A DNA stretch of 64,000 nt from Polynucleobacter sp. AM-25C3 (GCF_018882335.1 NZ_JACVOS010000006.1:62001-126000); one strand, 5' to 3'; numbered from the stretch's first letter, positions 54,219-64,000 are shown. The notes: generated from the sequence alone by a model not told the origin. Numbers and translations: made by a program.

Positions 54219-55457
54219 TTAGGAAGTTTTGGCTGCAGTGATGGTGGCTACCTTAAATCCAGTCAAGATAATCATCAACTGCAGTAAAGCAACGCCAATA
54301 AATAAGAGCTTAGGTAATCCAACATCTAAGAAGATGCCGAAGACTAGCGGACTTAGAGCGGCACCTAAATCGATTCCGGAATACACAATGCCGTACACCC
54401 TCCCCGAGGAGCCGGATGGTGTCGCAGAGCGAATCATCAAATCACGGGAAGGTGCTGCAATGCCCAAGCCAAGACCAATGACAATGAAGGCAAGCACAAT
54501 TAACTCTATGGGCACTAGACCAGTAGCTAATAAAAGACCCATCACGATATTGACGGTAAAGCAGATCGTAATGATGCGCTCAGGCACCTTCAATTTCGTA
54601 GCTAAATACCCACCCAATAACATTCCTCCAGCACCACCCATAGACATGAGGGTGAGATAGTAATTTCCAGAGCTCACTGCAATCTCATAAATTTCAAAGA
54701 GTGCTGTAGGGGCGAATGATTGCAGGCCAGTAGTAGCTGCCATGCTAAAGAAAAAGAAAATCCAGCACAGCCAAACTAATGGTAATTTTAGAAACCCAAA
54801 AGTACTTAATGGTGCAGCACCAGGATTGTTTTCAGCATGGCTACTTTGCGACTCCTCTCGCCTCGCTTGAACGTCGTCTACTAAACGTGCACGACCAATC
54901 CACAACGTCAGCAGAATCAGCATCTCCAAAACTGCCGCTGAAAAGAAGGCTGTACGCCAATCTGTCAGGCTTGCAACTCCCACCATAAAGGCAGGTGCAG
55001 CGGCCCAACCAAGATAGCCAGTCACCCCATGAATGGAATAGGCATAAGGCAGATTGGGTGGGGAAATTTTATGATTAATCAGCGTGTAATCAACCGGGTG
55101 GAAGATGCCGTTACCGCATCCCGCAATCACCGCACCCATCACCAACACCGCATAACCATTGCTTTGTGAATAAATTAGCGCCGCTAAAGCAAGCAAACCC
55201 ACTCCCGCAAATAAGACGGGGCGAGCGCCAATGCGATCAACCAGGAAACCAGAAGCAGCCTGAACAATGCAGGAGACCACAAAGAAAATGGTCATGAGCA
55301 AACCAAGCTCAGCGTAATTAAAGCCGAATTCAGCCTTCAACCATGGAAACATGGGAGGTAAGATTAAATGGAAAAAATGGGAGCTGCCGTGAGCCAGGCT
55401 AATAAGACCAACAACCCGGACATCACTGGCGCGCCTACTTTGTAGTGCATCAGTCAT
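54219..55457 (-). CDS. MFS transporter, fosmidomycin-resistance (Fsr)-like
   Basis: 412 aa with about twelve transmembrane helices. The N-terminal LISLAHGSSHFFHLILPPMFPWLKAEFGFNYAELGLLMTIFF is like that of Fsr-type drug exporters, and the MFS loop GFLVDRIGARPVLFAGVG follows. A hydrophilic central loop (about residues 192-215) separates the halves. The substrate is unknown. It lies 49 nt downstream of clpB on the same strand. Confidence 0.85.
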   Translation of the reverse strand: MTDALQSRRASDVRVVGLISLAHGSSHFFHLILPPMFPWLKAEFGFNYAELGLLMTIFFVVSCIVQAASGFLVDRIGARPVLFAGVGLLALAALIYSQSNGYAVLVMGAVIAGCGNGIFHPVDYTLINHKISPPNLPYAYSIHGVTGYLGWAAAPAFMVGVASLTDWRTAFFSAAVLEMLILLTLWIGRARLVDDVQARREESQSSHAENNPGAAPLSTFGFLKLPLVWLCWIFFFFSMAATTGLQSFAPTALFEIYEIAVSSGNYYLTLMSMGGAGGMLLGGYLATKLKVPERIITICFTVNIVMGLLLATGLVPIELIVLAFIVIGLGLGIAAPSRDLMIRSATPSGSSGRVYGIVYSGIDLGAALSPLVFGIFLDVGLPKLLFIGVALLQLMIILTGFKVATITAAKTS

Positions 55458-55506
55458 GTGCCGAGTTTACTGGCGCAGGAAGATTCCTGCTGATATTGCC
55501 CTTGTC

Positions 55507-58101
55507 TTACTTGGTGAAGCTGAAGTCGCCATTTTTATCAATATCCACAGGAACTGTATCTTTAGGACCAAACTTGCCTTCCAAGATCATCTTGGAAACA
55601 GGGTTCTCGATATATTGTTGAATAGCGCGCTTCAGCGGTCTAGCTCCAAATACCGGATCAAAGCCCACTTCTGCAATCTTATTGAGGGCAGCATCACTCA
55701 CCTCCAGTTGCATATCAATCTTAGCCAAGCGATCAGACAAGTTCTTGAGCAAGATCTTGGCGATATTGGCAATATTGCCTTTATCAAGACCGTGGAAAAC
55801 CACAATCTCATCAATACGATTCAAGAACTCAGGGCGGAAGTGACTCTTTAGCTCTTCAAATACCGCTTCTTTTATTTCTAGCTGCTTCTTACCAACCATC
55901 GACTGAATGAGATGCGAACCAATATTGCTGGTCATCACAATCACCGTGTTCTTAAAGTCCACAGTACGTCCTTGTCCATCCGTTAAGCGACCATCATCCA
56001 ATACTTGCAACAGGACATTAAAGACATCTGGGTGAGCCTTCTCAATCTCGTCAAACAAAATCACGCTATAAGGGTGGCGACGCACTTGTTCAGTTAAGTA
56101 ACCGCCCTCTTCGTAACCGACATAACCTGGAGGCGCGCCGATGAGGCGAGCAACACTGTGCTTCTCCATGAACTCACTCATATCAATACGAATTAAGTGA
56201 TCTTCACTATCGAATAAGAAACCCGCCAAGGCTTTGCAAAGCTCTGTTTTACCAACACCAGTAGGACCTAAAAATAAGAATGAACCATAAGGGCGATGCT
56301 CTTCAGCAAGACCAGCGCGGGAACGACGGATCGCATCAGACACTGCACGAATAGCCTCCTCTTGACCCACTACGCGCTTATGCAACAACTTTTCCATCTT
56401 GAGTAACTTATCGCGCTCGCCCTGCATCATCTTCGATACCGGAATACCTGTAGCACGAGAAACCACTTCAGCGATTTCTTCTGCGCCCACCTGAGTACGC
56501 AAGAGCTTGTTCTTGACAACACCGTCTTTATCGCCCTTTGCTTCAGCGGCGGCAGCGGATTTGAGCTTCGCTTCCAGCTCAGGTAATTTACCGTATTGCA
56601 ACTCAGCGACCTGCTCCAGCTTACCTTCGCGCTGCAACTTATTGATATCTGCACGCACCTTTTCAATCTCTTCTTTGAGATGAGCAGCGCCCAGTACAGC
56701 GCCTTTTTCTGCCTTCCAGATTTCTTCTAGGTCAGCGTACTCAGCACCTAAGCGCTTGATCTCATCTTCAATCAAGCCAAGACGTTTTTGCGATGCTTCA
56801 TCTTTTTCTTTTTTGACGGCCTCACGCTCAATCTTGAGCTGAATCAGGCGACGCTCTAACTTATCCATCACCTCTGGCTTGGAATCAATCTCCATCCGGA
56901 TGCGAGAGCCAGCCTCATCAATTAAATCAATGGCCTTATCTGGTAAGAAACGATCAGTAATATAACGATGAGATAACTCGGCCGCTGCAACAATTGCAGG
57001 ATCAGTAATCTCAATACCATGGTGAAGCTCATAACGTTCTTGCAATCCACGCAAGATCGCAATAGTAGCTTCCACGCTAGGCTCTTCTACCATTACTTTT
57101 TGGAAGCGACGCTCAAGTGCAGCATCCTTCTCAATGTATTTACGGTACTCATCCAAAGTCGTTGCGCCGATGCAATGTAACTCGCCACGCGCTAAAGCAG
57201 GCTTGAGCATATTGCCCGCATCCATTGCGCCATCGCCCTTACCAGCACCGACCATCGTATGAATCTCATCGATAAAGATGATGGTTTGACCTTCGTCTTT
57301 AGCGACATCGCTCAGAACAGCCTTGAGGCGCTCTTCAAATTCACCGCGGTACTTAGCGCCAGCCAATAACAAGGCCATATCCAACACCAGGACGCGCTTG
57401 TTTTTGAGTGTTTCAGGAACTTCGCCATTGACGATACGCTGGGCTAAACCCTCTACGATGGCAGTCTTACCTACACCTGGCTCACCAATAAGTACTGGAT
57501 TATTTTTGCCGCGACGTTGCAAGATTTGAATGGTGCGACGAATCTCATCATCACGACCAATTACAGGATCGAGCTTGCCCATGCGAGCACGTTCAGTTAA
57601 ATCGATGGTGTATTTCTTTAAGGCTTCACGTTGACCTTCAGCATCTGCACTATTCACTGATTCTCCTCCGCGCACTAAATCAATAGCCGCTTCTAACGAT
57701 TTACGATTTAAACCATTCTCACGAGCAATCTTGCCGAGCTCGCCCTTATCATCAGCCACTACCAGCAAGAACAACTCGCCAGCAATAAATTGATCGTTAC
57801 GCTTATTGGCTTCTTTTTCGCATAAGTTGAGCCAGTTGCTTAGATCTCGGCCAACCTGAACTTCGCCACTAGTGCCTTGCACTTCAGGCAAATTGCTAAT
57901 GAGCTTCTCAGCACCTTTTTCTAAGCCAGGCACATTGACGCCTGCGCGAGTCAACAAGCTCTTGGCGCCGCCATCTGAATCGCGCAGCATCGCCAATAGC
58001 AAATGGGCTGGCTCGATATATTGATTATCTTTTGCCAAAGCAAGGCTTTGAGCTTCGCTTAAGGCTTCTTGAAACTTTGTAGTTAATTTATCTATTCTCA
58101 T
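55507..58101 (-). CDS. clpB: ClpB disaggregase
   Basis: 864 aa Hsp100. An N-terminal Clp-N repeat domain is followed by the first AAA+ module (Walker [19 protein letters not shown], Walker [15 protein letters not shown]), the coiled-coil M domain (about residues 410-520) and the second AAA+ module ([44 protein letters not shown]). It dissolves heat-denatured protein aggregates with DnaK. A sigma-32-like promoter lies upstream. Confidence 0.97.
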   Translation of the reverse strand: MRIDKLTTKFQEALSEAQSLALAKDNQYIEPAHLLLAMLRDSDGGAKSLLTRAGVNVPGLEKGAEKLISNLPEVQGTSGEVQVGRDLSNWLNLCEKEANKRNDQFIAGELFLLVVADDKGELGKIARENGLNRKSLEAAIDLVRGGESVNSADAEGQREALKKYTIDLTERARMGKLDPVIGRDDEIRRTIQILQRRGKNNPVLIGEPGVGKTAIVEGLAQRIVNGEVPETLKNKRVLVLDMALLLAGAKYRGEFEERLKAVLSDVAKDEGQTIIFIDEIHTMVGAGKGDGAMDAGNMLKPALARGELHCIGATTLDEYRKYIEKDAALERRFQKVMVEEPSVEATIAILRGLQERYELHHGIEITDPAIVAAAELSHRYITDRFLPDKAIDLIDEAGSRIRMEIDSKPEVMDKLERRLIQLKIEREAVKKEKDEASQKRLGLIEDEIKRLGAEYADLEEIWKAEKGAVLGAAHLKEEIEKVRADINKLQREGKLEQVAELQYGKLPELEAKLKSAAAAEAKGDKDGVVKNKLLRTQVGAEEIAEVVSRATGIPVSKMMQGERDKLLKMEKLLHKRVVGQEEAIRAVSDAIRRSRAGLAEEHRPYGSFLFLGPTGVGKTELCKALAGFLFDSEDHLIRIDMSEFMEKHSVARLIGAPPGYVGYEEGGYLTEQVRRHPYSVILFDEIEKAHPDVFNVLLQVLDDGRLTDGQGRTVDFKNTVIVMTSNIGSHLIQSMVGKKQLEIKEAVFEELKSHFRPEFLNRIDEIVVFHGLDKGNIANIAKILLKNLSDRLAKIDMQLEVSDAALNKIAEVGFDPVFGARPLKRAIQQYIENPVSKMILEGKFGPKDTVPVDIDKNGDFSFTK

Positions 58102-58151
58102 TTTCTAAGTCCTATCAACTCCGGCTATTTTGATTTATATCTATCTATAGA

Positions 58152-58179
58152 ATATAGGGGCATTCTTCACAATTTCAAG
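58152..58179 (-). promoter_or_regulatory. Sigma-32-type heat-shock promoter of clpB
   Basis: On the minus strand CTTGAAA (58173-58179), 12 nt, then CCCCTATAT (58152-58160). This is close to the RpoH consensus CTTGAAA-N11-16-CCCCATNT. It is 51 nt upstream of the clpB ATG. Confidence 0.85.
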
Positions 58180-58195
58180 TGTTTTAGACCCCTTT

Positions 58196-58459
58196 TTGAG
58201 CGAATTTATCCCTAATTTGACCTGGCTTGTTTACCTCCTAGAGTGCGCCGATGGTAGCTATTACGCAGGCATCACCAACCGCCTAGAACATCGTTTGGCA
58301 GCCCATAACTTAGGGGAAGGTGCTCGCTATACAAGAGCGCGTAGGCCAGTCATCCTCTTGGCAACCCAAGAGCACCCCGACCGATCTGAAGCCTCTAAAG
58401 CCGAGGCTCGACTGAAAAAATTACCGAGAGCTGAAAAGCTGGGGTTTTTTAAGGCTTAG
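58196..58459 (+). CDS. GIY-YIG nuclease-domain protein (UPF0213/YhbQ-like)
   Basis: 87 aa with the GIY-YIG core WLVYLLECADGSYYAGITNRLEHRLAAHNLGEGARYTRARRPVILL, followed by the C-terminal EA-x-KAEARLKKLPRAEKL. The standard small family of this size shows weak nuclease activity in vitro; its role in the cell is unclear. Start is uncertain: TTG 58196 gives the listed frame, TTG 58217 is an alternative, and neither has a good ribosome binding site. It is divergent from clpB. Confidence 0.82.
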   Translation: MSEFIPNLTWLVYLLECADGSYYAGITNRLEHRLAAHNLGEGARYTRARRPVILLATQEHPDRSEASKAEARLKKLPRAEKLGFFKA

Positions 58460-58496
58460 GTAAACTTTTCTGAACCATCGTGCACCAGACCGCCCA

Positions 58497-59138
58497 TTAA
58501 ATTGCATTGAGTTTTAAGGCTCGAATTGATTGAATCAGTTTATTAAAGCGGATCTTTTCTTGTTCACCTACAACTTTTTCATTGGGCTCTGACTGAAGCA
58601 AGTACTCGGCATCTTCCATCTCGCGAATAAAGTCGATCGCCGCTTTTGCTTTTTGCTGTTGTGTGCCAGGTACAAGCTCATAGATATTCAAATACAAGGA
58701 TCCCAGGCTTCTATTTTGTAATTCAGGAGTCAAGGGAAATTTACTCTTAAATAATCTATCGAGGGCATCCTTTGCATCACCCACTGTTTTAGCGCGACGT
58801 AAGGCGTATTCCATGTTATCGAGGCGATTTTCAATCTCAAATTTATACGTAACTAATTGAGCCTGATTTTTTTGCTCAGTTTCATATTTATGCTGTATTT
58901 GCTGGAACACCGCTGCTCCACCCGTAATCACGACTGAAGATAGAAACCACATCCCCACAGAGCTATTGAGGAAGCCCATGATCTGCGCGCCTAGCCTGGC
59001 TTTCTCAACTTTCAACTCTGAAACAACTTCATCTACGACTTTAGAAATCGATCCACCTTCCGCTTCTAGCGATTTCTTTAACTCATGGCGGTATCGCTCT
59101 TCAAGCTCAATAAGCTTCTTTTTCTCATCTGTAAGCAT
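58497..59138 (-). CDS. Coiled-coil single-span membrane protein, unknown family (copy 2)
   Basis: 213 aa. It shares with the 51055-51702 product an N-terminal coiled coil (KKLIELEERYRHELKKSLEAEGG), a nearly identical hydrophobic segment (FLNSSVGMWFLSSVVITGGAAVFQQIQHKYE) and the block AKTVGDAKDALDRLFKSKFPLTPELQNRSLGSLY. The C-terminal tails differ. The family is not one I recognise. It is convergent with the GIY-YIG gene. The two copies are about 7 kb apart on the same strand. Confidence 0.7.
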   Translation of the reverse strand: MLTDEKKKLIELEERYRHELKKSLEAEGGSISKVVDEVVSELKVEKARLGAQIMGFLNSSVGMWFLSSVVITGGAAVFQQIQHKYETEQKNQAQLVTYKFEIENRLDNMEYALRRAKTVGDAKDALDRLFKSKFPLTPELQNRSLGSLYLNIYELVPGTQQQKAKAAIDFIREMEDAEYLLQSEPNEKVVGEQEKIRFNKLIQSIRALKLNAI

Positions 59139-59216
59139 TTCTAAATCCTTTTAAAAGCTAGCTTGAAGTTTGTTTTGATCGAATTAAACCGCGCAAACCG
59201 ATATCAGACTGGGTAT

Positions 59217-59681
59217 TTACTTATTTTTCCAGCGCGCCATTGCAGCATCGTCGTTCACACGAGCATCAACCCATCTACCGCCTTCTGGGGTCTCTTCTTT
59301 TTTCCAGAATGGGGCTGCAGTCTTTAGATAATCCATGATGAACTCACAGGCAGCAAATGCTTCACCTCTGTGAGCGCTGGTGACCGCCACCAAAACGATT
59401 TGATCTTCAGGCAGTAATGGGCCCACACGATGAATCACTAGAGTTTTATAAATGTCCCAACGACCTCTGGCTTGCGTGATGATTTCTTCTAGGGCTTTTT
59501 CTGTCATGCCGGGATAGTGCTCTAGCGTCATGCCTTTGACTTGACTGCCATCATTCATATCCCGCACAGTGCCAACGAACGTGACTACTGCACCTACGCG
59601 CGAATCATCCTTGCGAAGTAATTTAACCTCGGTTGATAAATCGAAGTCTGCCTCCTGAATGCGGATGAAATCAGGTTGCAT
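59217..59681 (-). CDS. moaE: Molybdopterin synthase large subunit
   Basis: 154 aa. The core has GAVVTFVGTVRDMNDGSQVKGMTLEHYPGMTEKALEEI, and the active-site lysines are expected in AAPFWKKEETPEGGRWVDA. With MoaD it converts cPMP to molybdopterin. The start directly follows the moaD stop (gap 0), so the subunits are coupled. Confidence 0.96.
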   Translation of the reverse strand: MQPDFIRIQEADFDLSTEVKLLRKDDSRVGAVVTFVGTVRDMNDGSQVKGMTLEHYPGMTEKALEEIITQARGRWDIYKTLVIHRVGPLLPEDQIVLVAVTSAHRGEAFAACEFIMDYLKTAAPFWKKEETPEGGRWVDARVNDDAAMARWKNK

Positions 59682-59939
59682 CTAGCCACCAGTAACCGGG
59701 GGGAAGAATGCGACTTCAGCACCTTCTACCAAAGGAGTGGACTCATTGACCATTTCTTGATTTAGGGCGCAACGAATGACTTTACCGCTAGCCAATACCT
59801 CTGCCCAAGGATTTCCGCGTTGGATGAGATGAGCCCTTAACTCGGCAATCGTTTTAACTTCAGCTGGAGCAGCAATACTCTCGCCAGAAAGCCCAAGACC
59901 TTCTCGTAATGAGGCAAAGAATCGTAATTCGAGTTTCAT
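59682..59939 (-). CDS. moaD: Molybdopterin synthase sulfur carrier
   Basis: 85 aa ubiquitin-like protein. It ends with the diglycine PPVTGG, where the thiocarboxylate is formed. It has KLELRFFASLREGLGLSGES and VEGAEVAFFPPVTGG. It donates sulfur for the dithiolene of molybdopterin. Confidence 0.95.
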   Translation of the reverse strand: MKLELRFFASLREGLGLSGESIAAPAEVKTIAELRAHLIQRGNPWAEVLASGKVIRCALNQEMVNESTPLVEGAEVAFFPPVTGG

Positions 59940-59957
59940 ATGAGAATCCTAATACGA

Positions 59958-61217
59958 TTAGGAAAGAAGCGCATTAAATGGAATGTACTTAACCAGCTCA
60001 CCTGCTTTGAAGGTATGCCCTGGAGGGCAATCCACTAAGCCATCACCCCATGAGGCACTGGTAAGCACCCCAGAACTTTGATTTGGGAACAGATCTAAAC
60101 CACCTTGGGCATTGATCTTGACGCGCAGGAACTCATTGCGGCGATCGGCTTTGAGCCAATCAAAATCCGCGCGCATAGGATAAGACTGAACATGCCCTTC
60201 ATCTCGGCCTTGAAGTTTGAGAATGAACGGCCGCACGAATAGCAAGAAGGTGACAAAGCTAGAAACAGGATTGCCAGGCAGGCCGATAAACCAAGCTTCA
60301 GCTTGAGCTCCACCCTCACCATCTTTTACATTTTCTGATTTACGAACGGCACCAAACGCTAAGGGCTTGCCGGGCTTGATCGCAATTTGCCAAAGATCCA
60401 ACCTGCCTTCAGCGGTGACCGCAGGTTTAATGTGATCCTCTTCGCCCACTGAAACACCACCAGAGGTAATGATGAGGTCGTGGTCTTTGCTGGCTTTGCG
60501 CAAAGCTTCTCTTGTGGCATTGAGGTTATCGGGGACTATGCCTAAATCAGTGGCCTCACAACCCAGAGATTTAATACACGCCAATAAAGTGTCGCGATTG
60601 GAGTTGTAGATACCACCCAGTTTAAGTGGCTCACCAGGAAGAGATAACTCGTCTCCAGTGAAGAATGCTGCCACCTTGACTCTGCGCTTGACGTTCAAAT
60701 GCGTTAAGCCAGCAGAAGCAGCAACACCCAACTCTTGTGGGCGTAAAAAAGTGCCTGCCGTAAGTGCTGTCTTGCCAGTCCTTAGATCTTCACCCCGCTT
60801 ACGTATCCACTGACCTACTGCTGGGGCAATATTGACCTGCACCTGATCTGTAGATCCCTCTGGGGTGGTGCAATCCTCTTGCATGACAACCGCATCTGCG
60901 CCGGGGGGAACTGGAGCTCCAGTAAATATTCTGGCGGCAGTGCCAGGCTCAAGTTGCGTACCAATGGATCCTGCCGGAATGCGTTGCGCAATCGTCAGAA
61001 TGCTGCCTGGATTTTGGGTGTCAACAGTACGTACCGCATAACCATCCATGGAGGTGTTATCCAGGGGTGGAACGTCTACCAAACTATTGACGTTCTCGGC
61101 TAGTACGCGCCCTAAGGCGGCTTGCATTGCGACCATCTCACTATCGCCTACAGGCCTTGCATTTGAGAGCAGATGATCTAAAGCCTGCTGAGCAGTCAAC
61201 ATCGGAGACTTAGTCAT
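59958..61217 (-). CDS. moeA: Molybdopterin molybdenumtransferase
   Basis: 419 aa. It shows VDVPPLDNTSMDGYAVR, IFTGAPVPPGADAVVMQED, KRRVKVAAFFTGDEL, YNSNRDTL, ITSGGVSVGEEDHIKP and GLPGNPVSSFVTF, the full MoeA set. It inserts molybdenum into adenylylated molybdopterin. It follows thrC on the same strand. Confidence 0.95.
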   Translation of the reverse strand: MTKSPMLTAQQALDHLLSNARPVGDSEMVAMQAALGRVLAENVNSLVDVPPLDNTSMDGYAVRTVDTQNPGSILTIAQRIPAGSIGTQLEPGTAARIFTGAPVPPGADAVVMQEDCTTPEGSTDQVQVNIAPAVGQWIRKRGEDLRTGKTALTAGTFLRPQELGVAASAGLTHLNVKRRVKVAAFFTGDELSLPGEPLKLGGIYNSNRDTLLACIKSLGCEATDLGIVPDNLNATREALRKASKDHDLIITSGGVSVGEEDHIKPAVTAEGRLDLWQIAIKPGKPLAFGAVRKSENVKDGEGGAQAEAWFIGLPGNPVSSFVTFLLFVRPFILKLQGRDEGHVQSYPMRADFDWLKADRRNEFLRVKINAQGGLDLFPNQSSGVLTSASWGDGLVDCPPGHTFKAGELVKYIPFNALLS

Positions 61218-61239
61218 GGCGTTTTATTGATTAACTTAG

Positions 61240-62682
61240 TTAGTTAAGGTGAGCGGTAATAAAATTTTTAACTTGATTGACATCCGCATCCATATTTTCA
61301 ACACGCTGCGGCAAAGACTTAATGTCTTTAAATGCTGGTGGACATTCTGCTGGCCGGCCTAGCGCCACTTCAATCGTTTCTTCAAACTTAATGGGTAGTG
61401 CAGTCTCAAGCACCAGCATCGGAATGCCTGCTTGCAAATGCTCACGTGCTACCTTCACACCATCTGCAGTATGGGTATCAATCATCACACCATATTGTTG
61501 ATCGATATCACGAATGGTCTCTAAACGATTTTGGTGGGCGCTACGGCCAGACTGGAAGCCATACTTAGCCATCTCTTTGAAGACGGCATCTTTAGAAATA
61601 TCAAAACCACCTGCTTCGTCTACTTGCTTAAACATGCCAGCAGTTACATTGCCATCTTGCCCCATGAGATCAAATACAAAACGCTCAAAATTACTGGCTT
61701 TAGAGATATCCATGGAGGGACTGGAGGTGTGTAGTGTCTCGGCAGATTTACGCGCACGATAAATGCCAGTGCGGAAGAACTCATCGAGAACATCGTTCTC
61801 ATTGGTAGCAGCTACTAAATGCGCGATGGGCAATCCCATCATGCGGGCAATATGGCCAGCACAAATATTGCCAAAGTTGCCAGATGGTACGGTAAAGGAA
61901 ACTTTTTCAGAGCTAGACTTCGTTGCCAGCAAATACCCTTGGAAGTAATACACCACCTGGGCAACTACCCGACCCCAGTTAATGGAGTTCACGGTTCCAA
62001 TTTGATGATCCGCCTTAAAGCGATGGTCGTTGCTAACTGCCTTGACAATATCTTGGCAGTCATCAAATACACCGGCAACTGCCAAGTTAAAAATATTGGG
62101 GTCTTGCAAGGAATACATTTGGGCAGACTGGAAAGCGCTCATCTTGCCGCGTGGTGAGAGCATAAATACCTTCACGCCTTCTTTGCCGCGCATGGCGTAT
62201 TCAGCAGCGCTGCCAGTATCACCAGAGGTCGCGCCCAAAATATTAAGCTTCTGACCTTTTTTCTTTAAGGCATATTCAAAGAGGTTGCCGAGCAATTGCA
62301 TCGCCATGTCTTTGAAAGCCAATGTAGGTCCATTAGACAAACTGAGTAAGCCAATGCGTGTGCCCTGCTCTTCTCCCAGCCAATGTAATGGTGTGATGTC
62401 TTTAGCGTTATCTTCAGCACGACCATTGCAATAGACCTGCTCTGTATACGTCTTACGCAATAAAGCACGTAAATCCGCTTCAGGGATATCGTCGCAATAC
62501 AGACTCAAGACTTCATAAGCAAGATCGGCATAAGACAAACCACGCCAAGAATCCAACTGCTCTATAGTGACCTTTGGATACTCGGTCGGCAGATATAAAC
62601 CACCATCTGGCGCTAAACCGCCAAGCAAGATTTCTAGAAAGGATTGCTGTGGGCTATTGCCCCGAGTCGATTGGTAACGCAT
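61240..62682 (-). CDS. thrC: Threonine synthase
   Basis: 480 aa PLP enzyme converting O-phosphohomoserine to threonine. It has MRYQSTRG, the PLP lysine in NGPTLAFKDMAMQLLGNLFEY, GATSGDTGSAAEYAMRG and NSINWGRVVAQVVYYF. The length is that of the long class (yeast/E. coli-like extended form). It lies 6 nt after hom. Confidence 0.95.
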   Translation of the reverse strand: MRYQSTRGNSPQQSFLEILLGGLAPDGGLYLPTEYPKVTIEQLDSWRGLSYADLAYEVLSLYCDDIPEADLRALLRKTYTEQVYCNGRAEDNAKDITPLHWLGEEQGTRIGLLSLSNGPTLAFKDMAMQLLGNLFEYALKKKGQKLNILGATSGDTGSAAEYAMRGKEGVKVFMLSPRGKMSAFQSAQMYSLQDPNIFNLAVAGVFDDCQDIVKAVSNDHRFKADHQIGTVNSINWGRVVAQVVYYFQGYLLATKSSSEKVSFTVPSGNFGNICAGHIARMMGLPIAHLVAATNENDVLDEFFRTGIYRARKSAETLHTSSPSMDISKASNFERFVFDLMGQDGNVTAGMFKQVDEAGGFDISKDAVFKEMAKYGFQSGRSAHQNRLETIRDIDQQYGVMIDTHTADGVKVAREHLQAGIPMLVLETALPIKFEETIEVALGRPAECPPAFKDIKSLPQRVENMDADVNQVKNFITAHLN

Positions 62683-62688
62683 GTTGGA

Positions 62689-63999
62689 TTAGGATAGATT
62701 TTCTAAACGGATCTTCACCACTTCGCCAGCAACAGTCTTCAGATTCTGAATTTCCTGAATCGCTGCGAGCATATGCTTTTCTTTGGTCTCGTGGGTCAGT
62801 GCAACCAAGTCAGTTTGACTCTCGCCCTCATCCGCCTCTTTTTGCAAGAGCGCATCAATCGAGATGCCATGAGCAGCCAAGATCTTCGTAATGTCTGCCA
62901 ACACGCCGGCTTGGTCCGCTACGCGCAAACGTAGGTAATAACTGGTGGTGATTTCGCCCATGGGCAGTACGGTGATATCACGCACTGCATCTGGCTGGAA
63001 TGCCAAGTAGGGAACACGATTCTCTGGGCTCGCGCCCAATAAACGGGTGATATCCACCAAGTCAGCAATCACAGCAGAAGCTGTTGGCTCGGAGCCAGCA
63101 CCTTTACCGTAGTAAAGCGTAGTACCTACTGCATCACCAAATACCTGCACAGCATTCATGGCACCTTCAACGTTTGCAATTAAACGCTTAGTCGGAATTA
63201 ATGTCGGGTGAACACGCAACTCAATACCCGTTGTTGTCTTCTTAGCAATACCGAGCAACTTAATGCGATAGCCTAATTGCTCAGCGTACTTAATATCAAT
63301 AGCATCTAACTTAGTGATGCCTTCGACGTGTGCTTTTTCAAATTGCATTGGAATACCAAATGCAATCGCACTCATGATGGTTGCCTTATGAGCAGCATCC
63401 ACACCTTCAATATCGAAAGTCGGATCAGCTTCTGCATAACCTAAGCGTTGCGCCTCTTTCAAGACCGTCGCAAAGTCCAAACCTTTATCGCGCATCTCAG
63501 AAAGAATGAAGTTGGTTGTGCCATTAATGATGCCGGCGATCCACTCAATGCGGTTGGCAGTCAAGCCTTCACGTAATGCCTTAATAATTGGAATGCCACC
63601 TGCAACTGCGGCCTCAAATGCCACCATCACACCCTTTTCATGGGCGGCTTTAAAAATCTCATTACCGTGCACTGCGATCAAAGCCTTATTGGCGGTGACC
63701 ACATGCTTACCAGCAGCAATTGCTTCAAGTACCAAGTCTTTCGCAACACCGTAGCCACCAATTAACTCAACAACGATATCAATCTCAGGATTATTAATAA
63801 CAGCACGCGCATCACTCACCACTTGCGCATGATCTTTCACCAATTCCTTGGCACGCTCTACATTGAGATCGGCAACGGTATTAATTCGGATGCCGCGACC
63901 AGCACGACGCAAAATTTCGTCTTGGTTACGTTCGAGAACAGTGAATACGCCACCACCTACGGTGCCAATGCCTAATAGACCAACTTGAATCGGTTTCAT
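62689..63999 (-). CDS. hom: Homoserine dehydrogenase
   Basis: 436 aa. The NAD(P)-binding motif is VGLLGIGTVGGGVF, and the catalytic domain has AAVAGGIPIIKALREGLTANRIEWIAGIINGTTNFIL. The C-terminal ACT domain (about residues 350-425, YYLRLRVADQAGVLADITKILAAHGISIDALLQ) should give feedback inhibition by threonine. The ATG is at 63999, one base from the window edge, so the promoter is outside. hom-thrC-moeA-moaD-moaE run in one direction with short gaps. Confidence 0.95.
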   Translation of the reverse strand: MKPIQVGLLGIGTVGGGVFTVLERNQDEILRRAGRGIRINTVADLNVERAKELVKDHAQVVSDARAVINNPEIDIVVELIGGYGVAKDLVLEAIAAGKHVVTANKALIAVHGNEIFKAAHEKGVMVAFEAAVAGGIPIIKALREGLTANRIEWIAGIINGTTNFILSEMRDKGLDFATVLKEAQRLGYAEADPTFDIEGVDAAHKATIMSAIAFGIPMQFEKAHVEGITKLDAIDIKYAEQLGYRIKLLGIAKKTTTGIELRVHPTLIPTKRLIANVEGAMNAVQVFGDAVGTTLYYGKGAGSEPTASAVIADLVDITRLLGASPENRVPYLAFQPDAVRDITVLPMGEITTSYYLRLRVADQAGVLADITKILAAHGISIDALLQKEADEGESQTDLVALTHETKEKHMLAAIQEIQNLKTVAGEVVKIRLENLS

Positions 64000-64000
64000 G

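Noticed and set aside
55456..55851. Plus-strand frame of 131 aa across the MFS/clpB boundary
   Set aside because: It is antisense to the clpB C-terminus, and its sequence mirrors clpB codons.

Overview
The window is chromosomal DNA of a free-living betaproteobacterium of the Burkholderiales. Gene content and order (prfB-lysS, the isc operon in the order iscR-S-U-A-hscBA-fdx, hom-thrC-moeA-moaD-moaE, lolCD-tatD-comEC), the short intergenic gaps and a moderate GC content fit a Polynucleobacter-like genome. That placement is inference from recognition, not from a search. I see no rRNA, prophage, transposase or CRISPR array. Nearly all of the DNA is coding.

Layout. 0-4.4 kb: the start of kup (cut by the window edge), initiator tRNA, a TctC/Bug-type binding protein, an acyl-CoA thioesterase, a possible structured leader ahead of a 72-aa unknown gene, a His/Met-rich membrane protein, and a hicAB toxin-antitoxin pair. 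4.4-15.5 kb: housekeeping genes comEC, tatD, lolD and lolC on the minus strand, then a conserved hypothetical gene, recJ, prfB with its programmed +1 frameshift, and lysS. 15.3-16 kb: a 40-aa DUF3149-type microprotein and an OsmC protein.

16-35.6 kb is a sulfur assimilation region. It holds cysK, two sulfate-binding proteins, cysTWA, a CysB-type regulator, cysH (APS-reductase type), cysDN, a TauE/SafE-type exporter and a ferredoxin-NADP reductase. In its middle is a family 2A encapsulin operon: serine O-acetyltransferase, SrpI-like shell protein and a cysteine desulfurase with a long repetitive N-terminal cargo region. The likely logic is sulfate uptake (Sbp/CysTWA), activation (CysDN) and reduction (CysH), then serine activation (EpsC/CysE) and cysteine synthesis (CysK), with an encapsulated desulfurase acting on cysteine. 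The shell gene has no ATG, GTG or TTG at its conserved N-terminus. An ATA codon sits where the start belongs, behind a good ribosome binding site.

35.8-42.9 kb: two exported proteins and the complete ISC iron-sulfur operon, preceded by two tandem IscR-like sites. 42.9-49.6 kb: uvrB, an aminotransferase, a polyhydroxyalkanoate depolymerase, rnfB, nth and a DUF1841 gene. 49.6-52.5 kb: small exported or membrane proteins, including a gene whose frame is broken at an 18-bp homopolymer. 52.6-64 kb: aceA, an MFS transporter, clpB with a sigma-32-like promoter, a GIY-YIG protein, a second copy of an unknown coiled-coil membrane protein, and the hom-thrC-moeA-moaD-moaE cluster.

The points most worth following are the encapsulin operon with its ATA start and tandem-repeat cargo domain, the G-tract frameshift at 50.0 kb, an in-frame amber codon in a hydrolase gene at 27.05 kb, and the possible structured leader at 2.3 kb.
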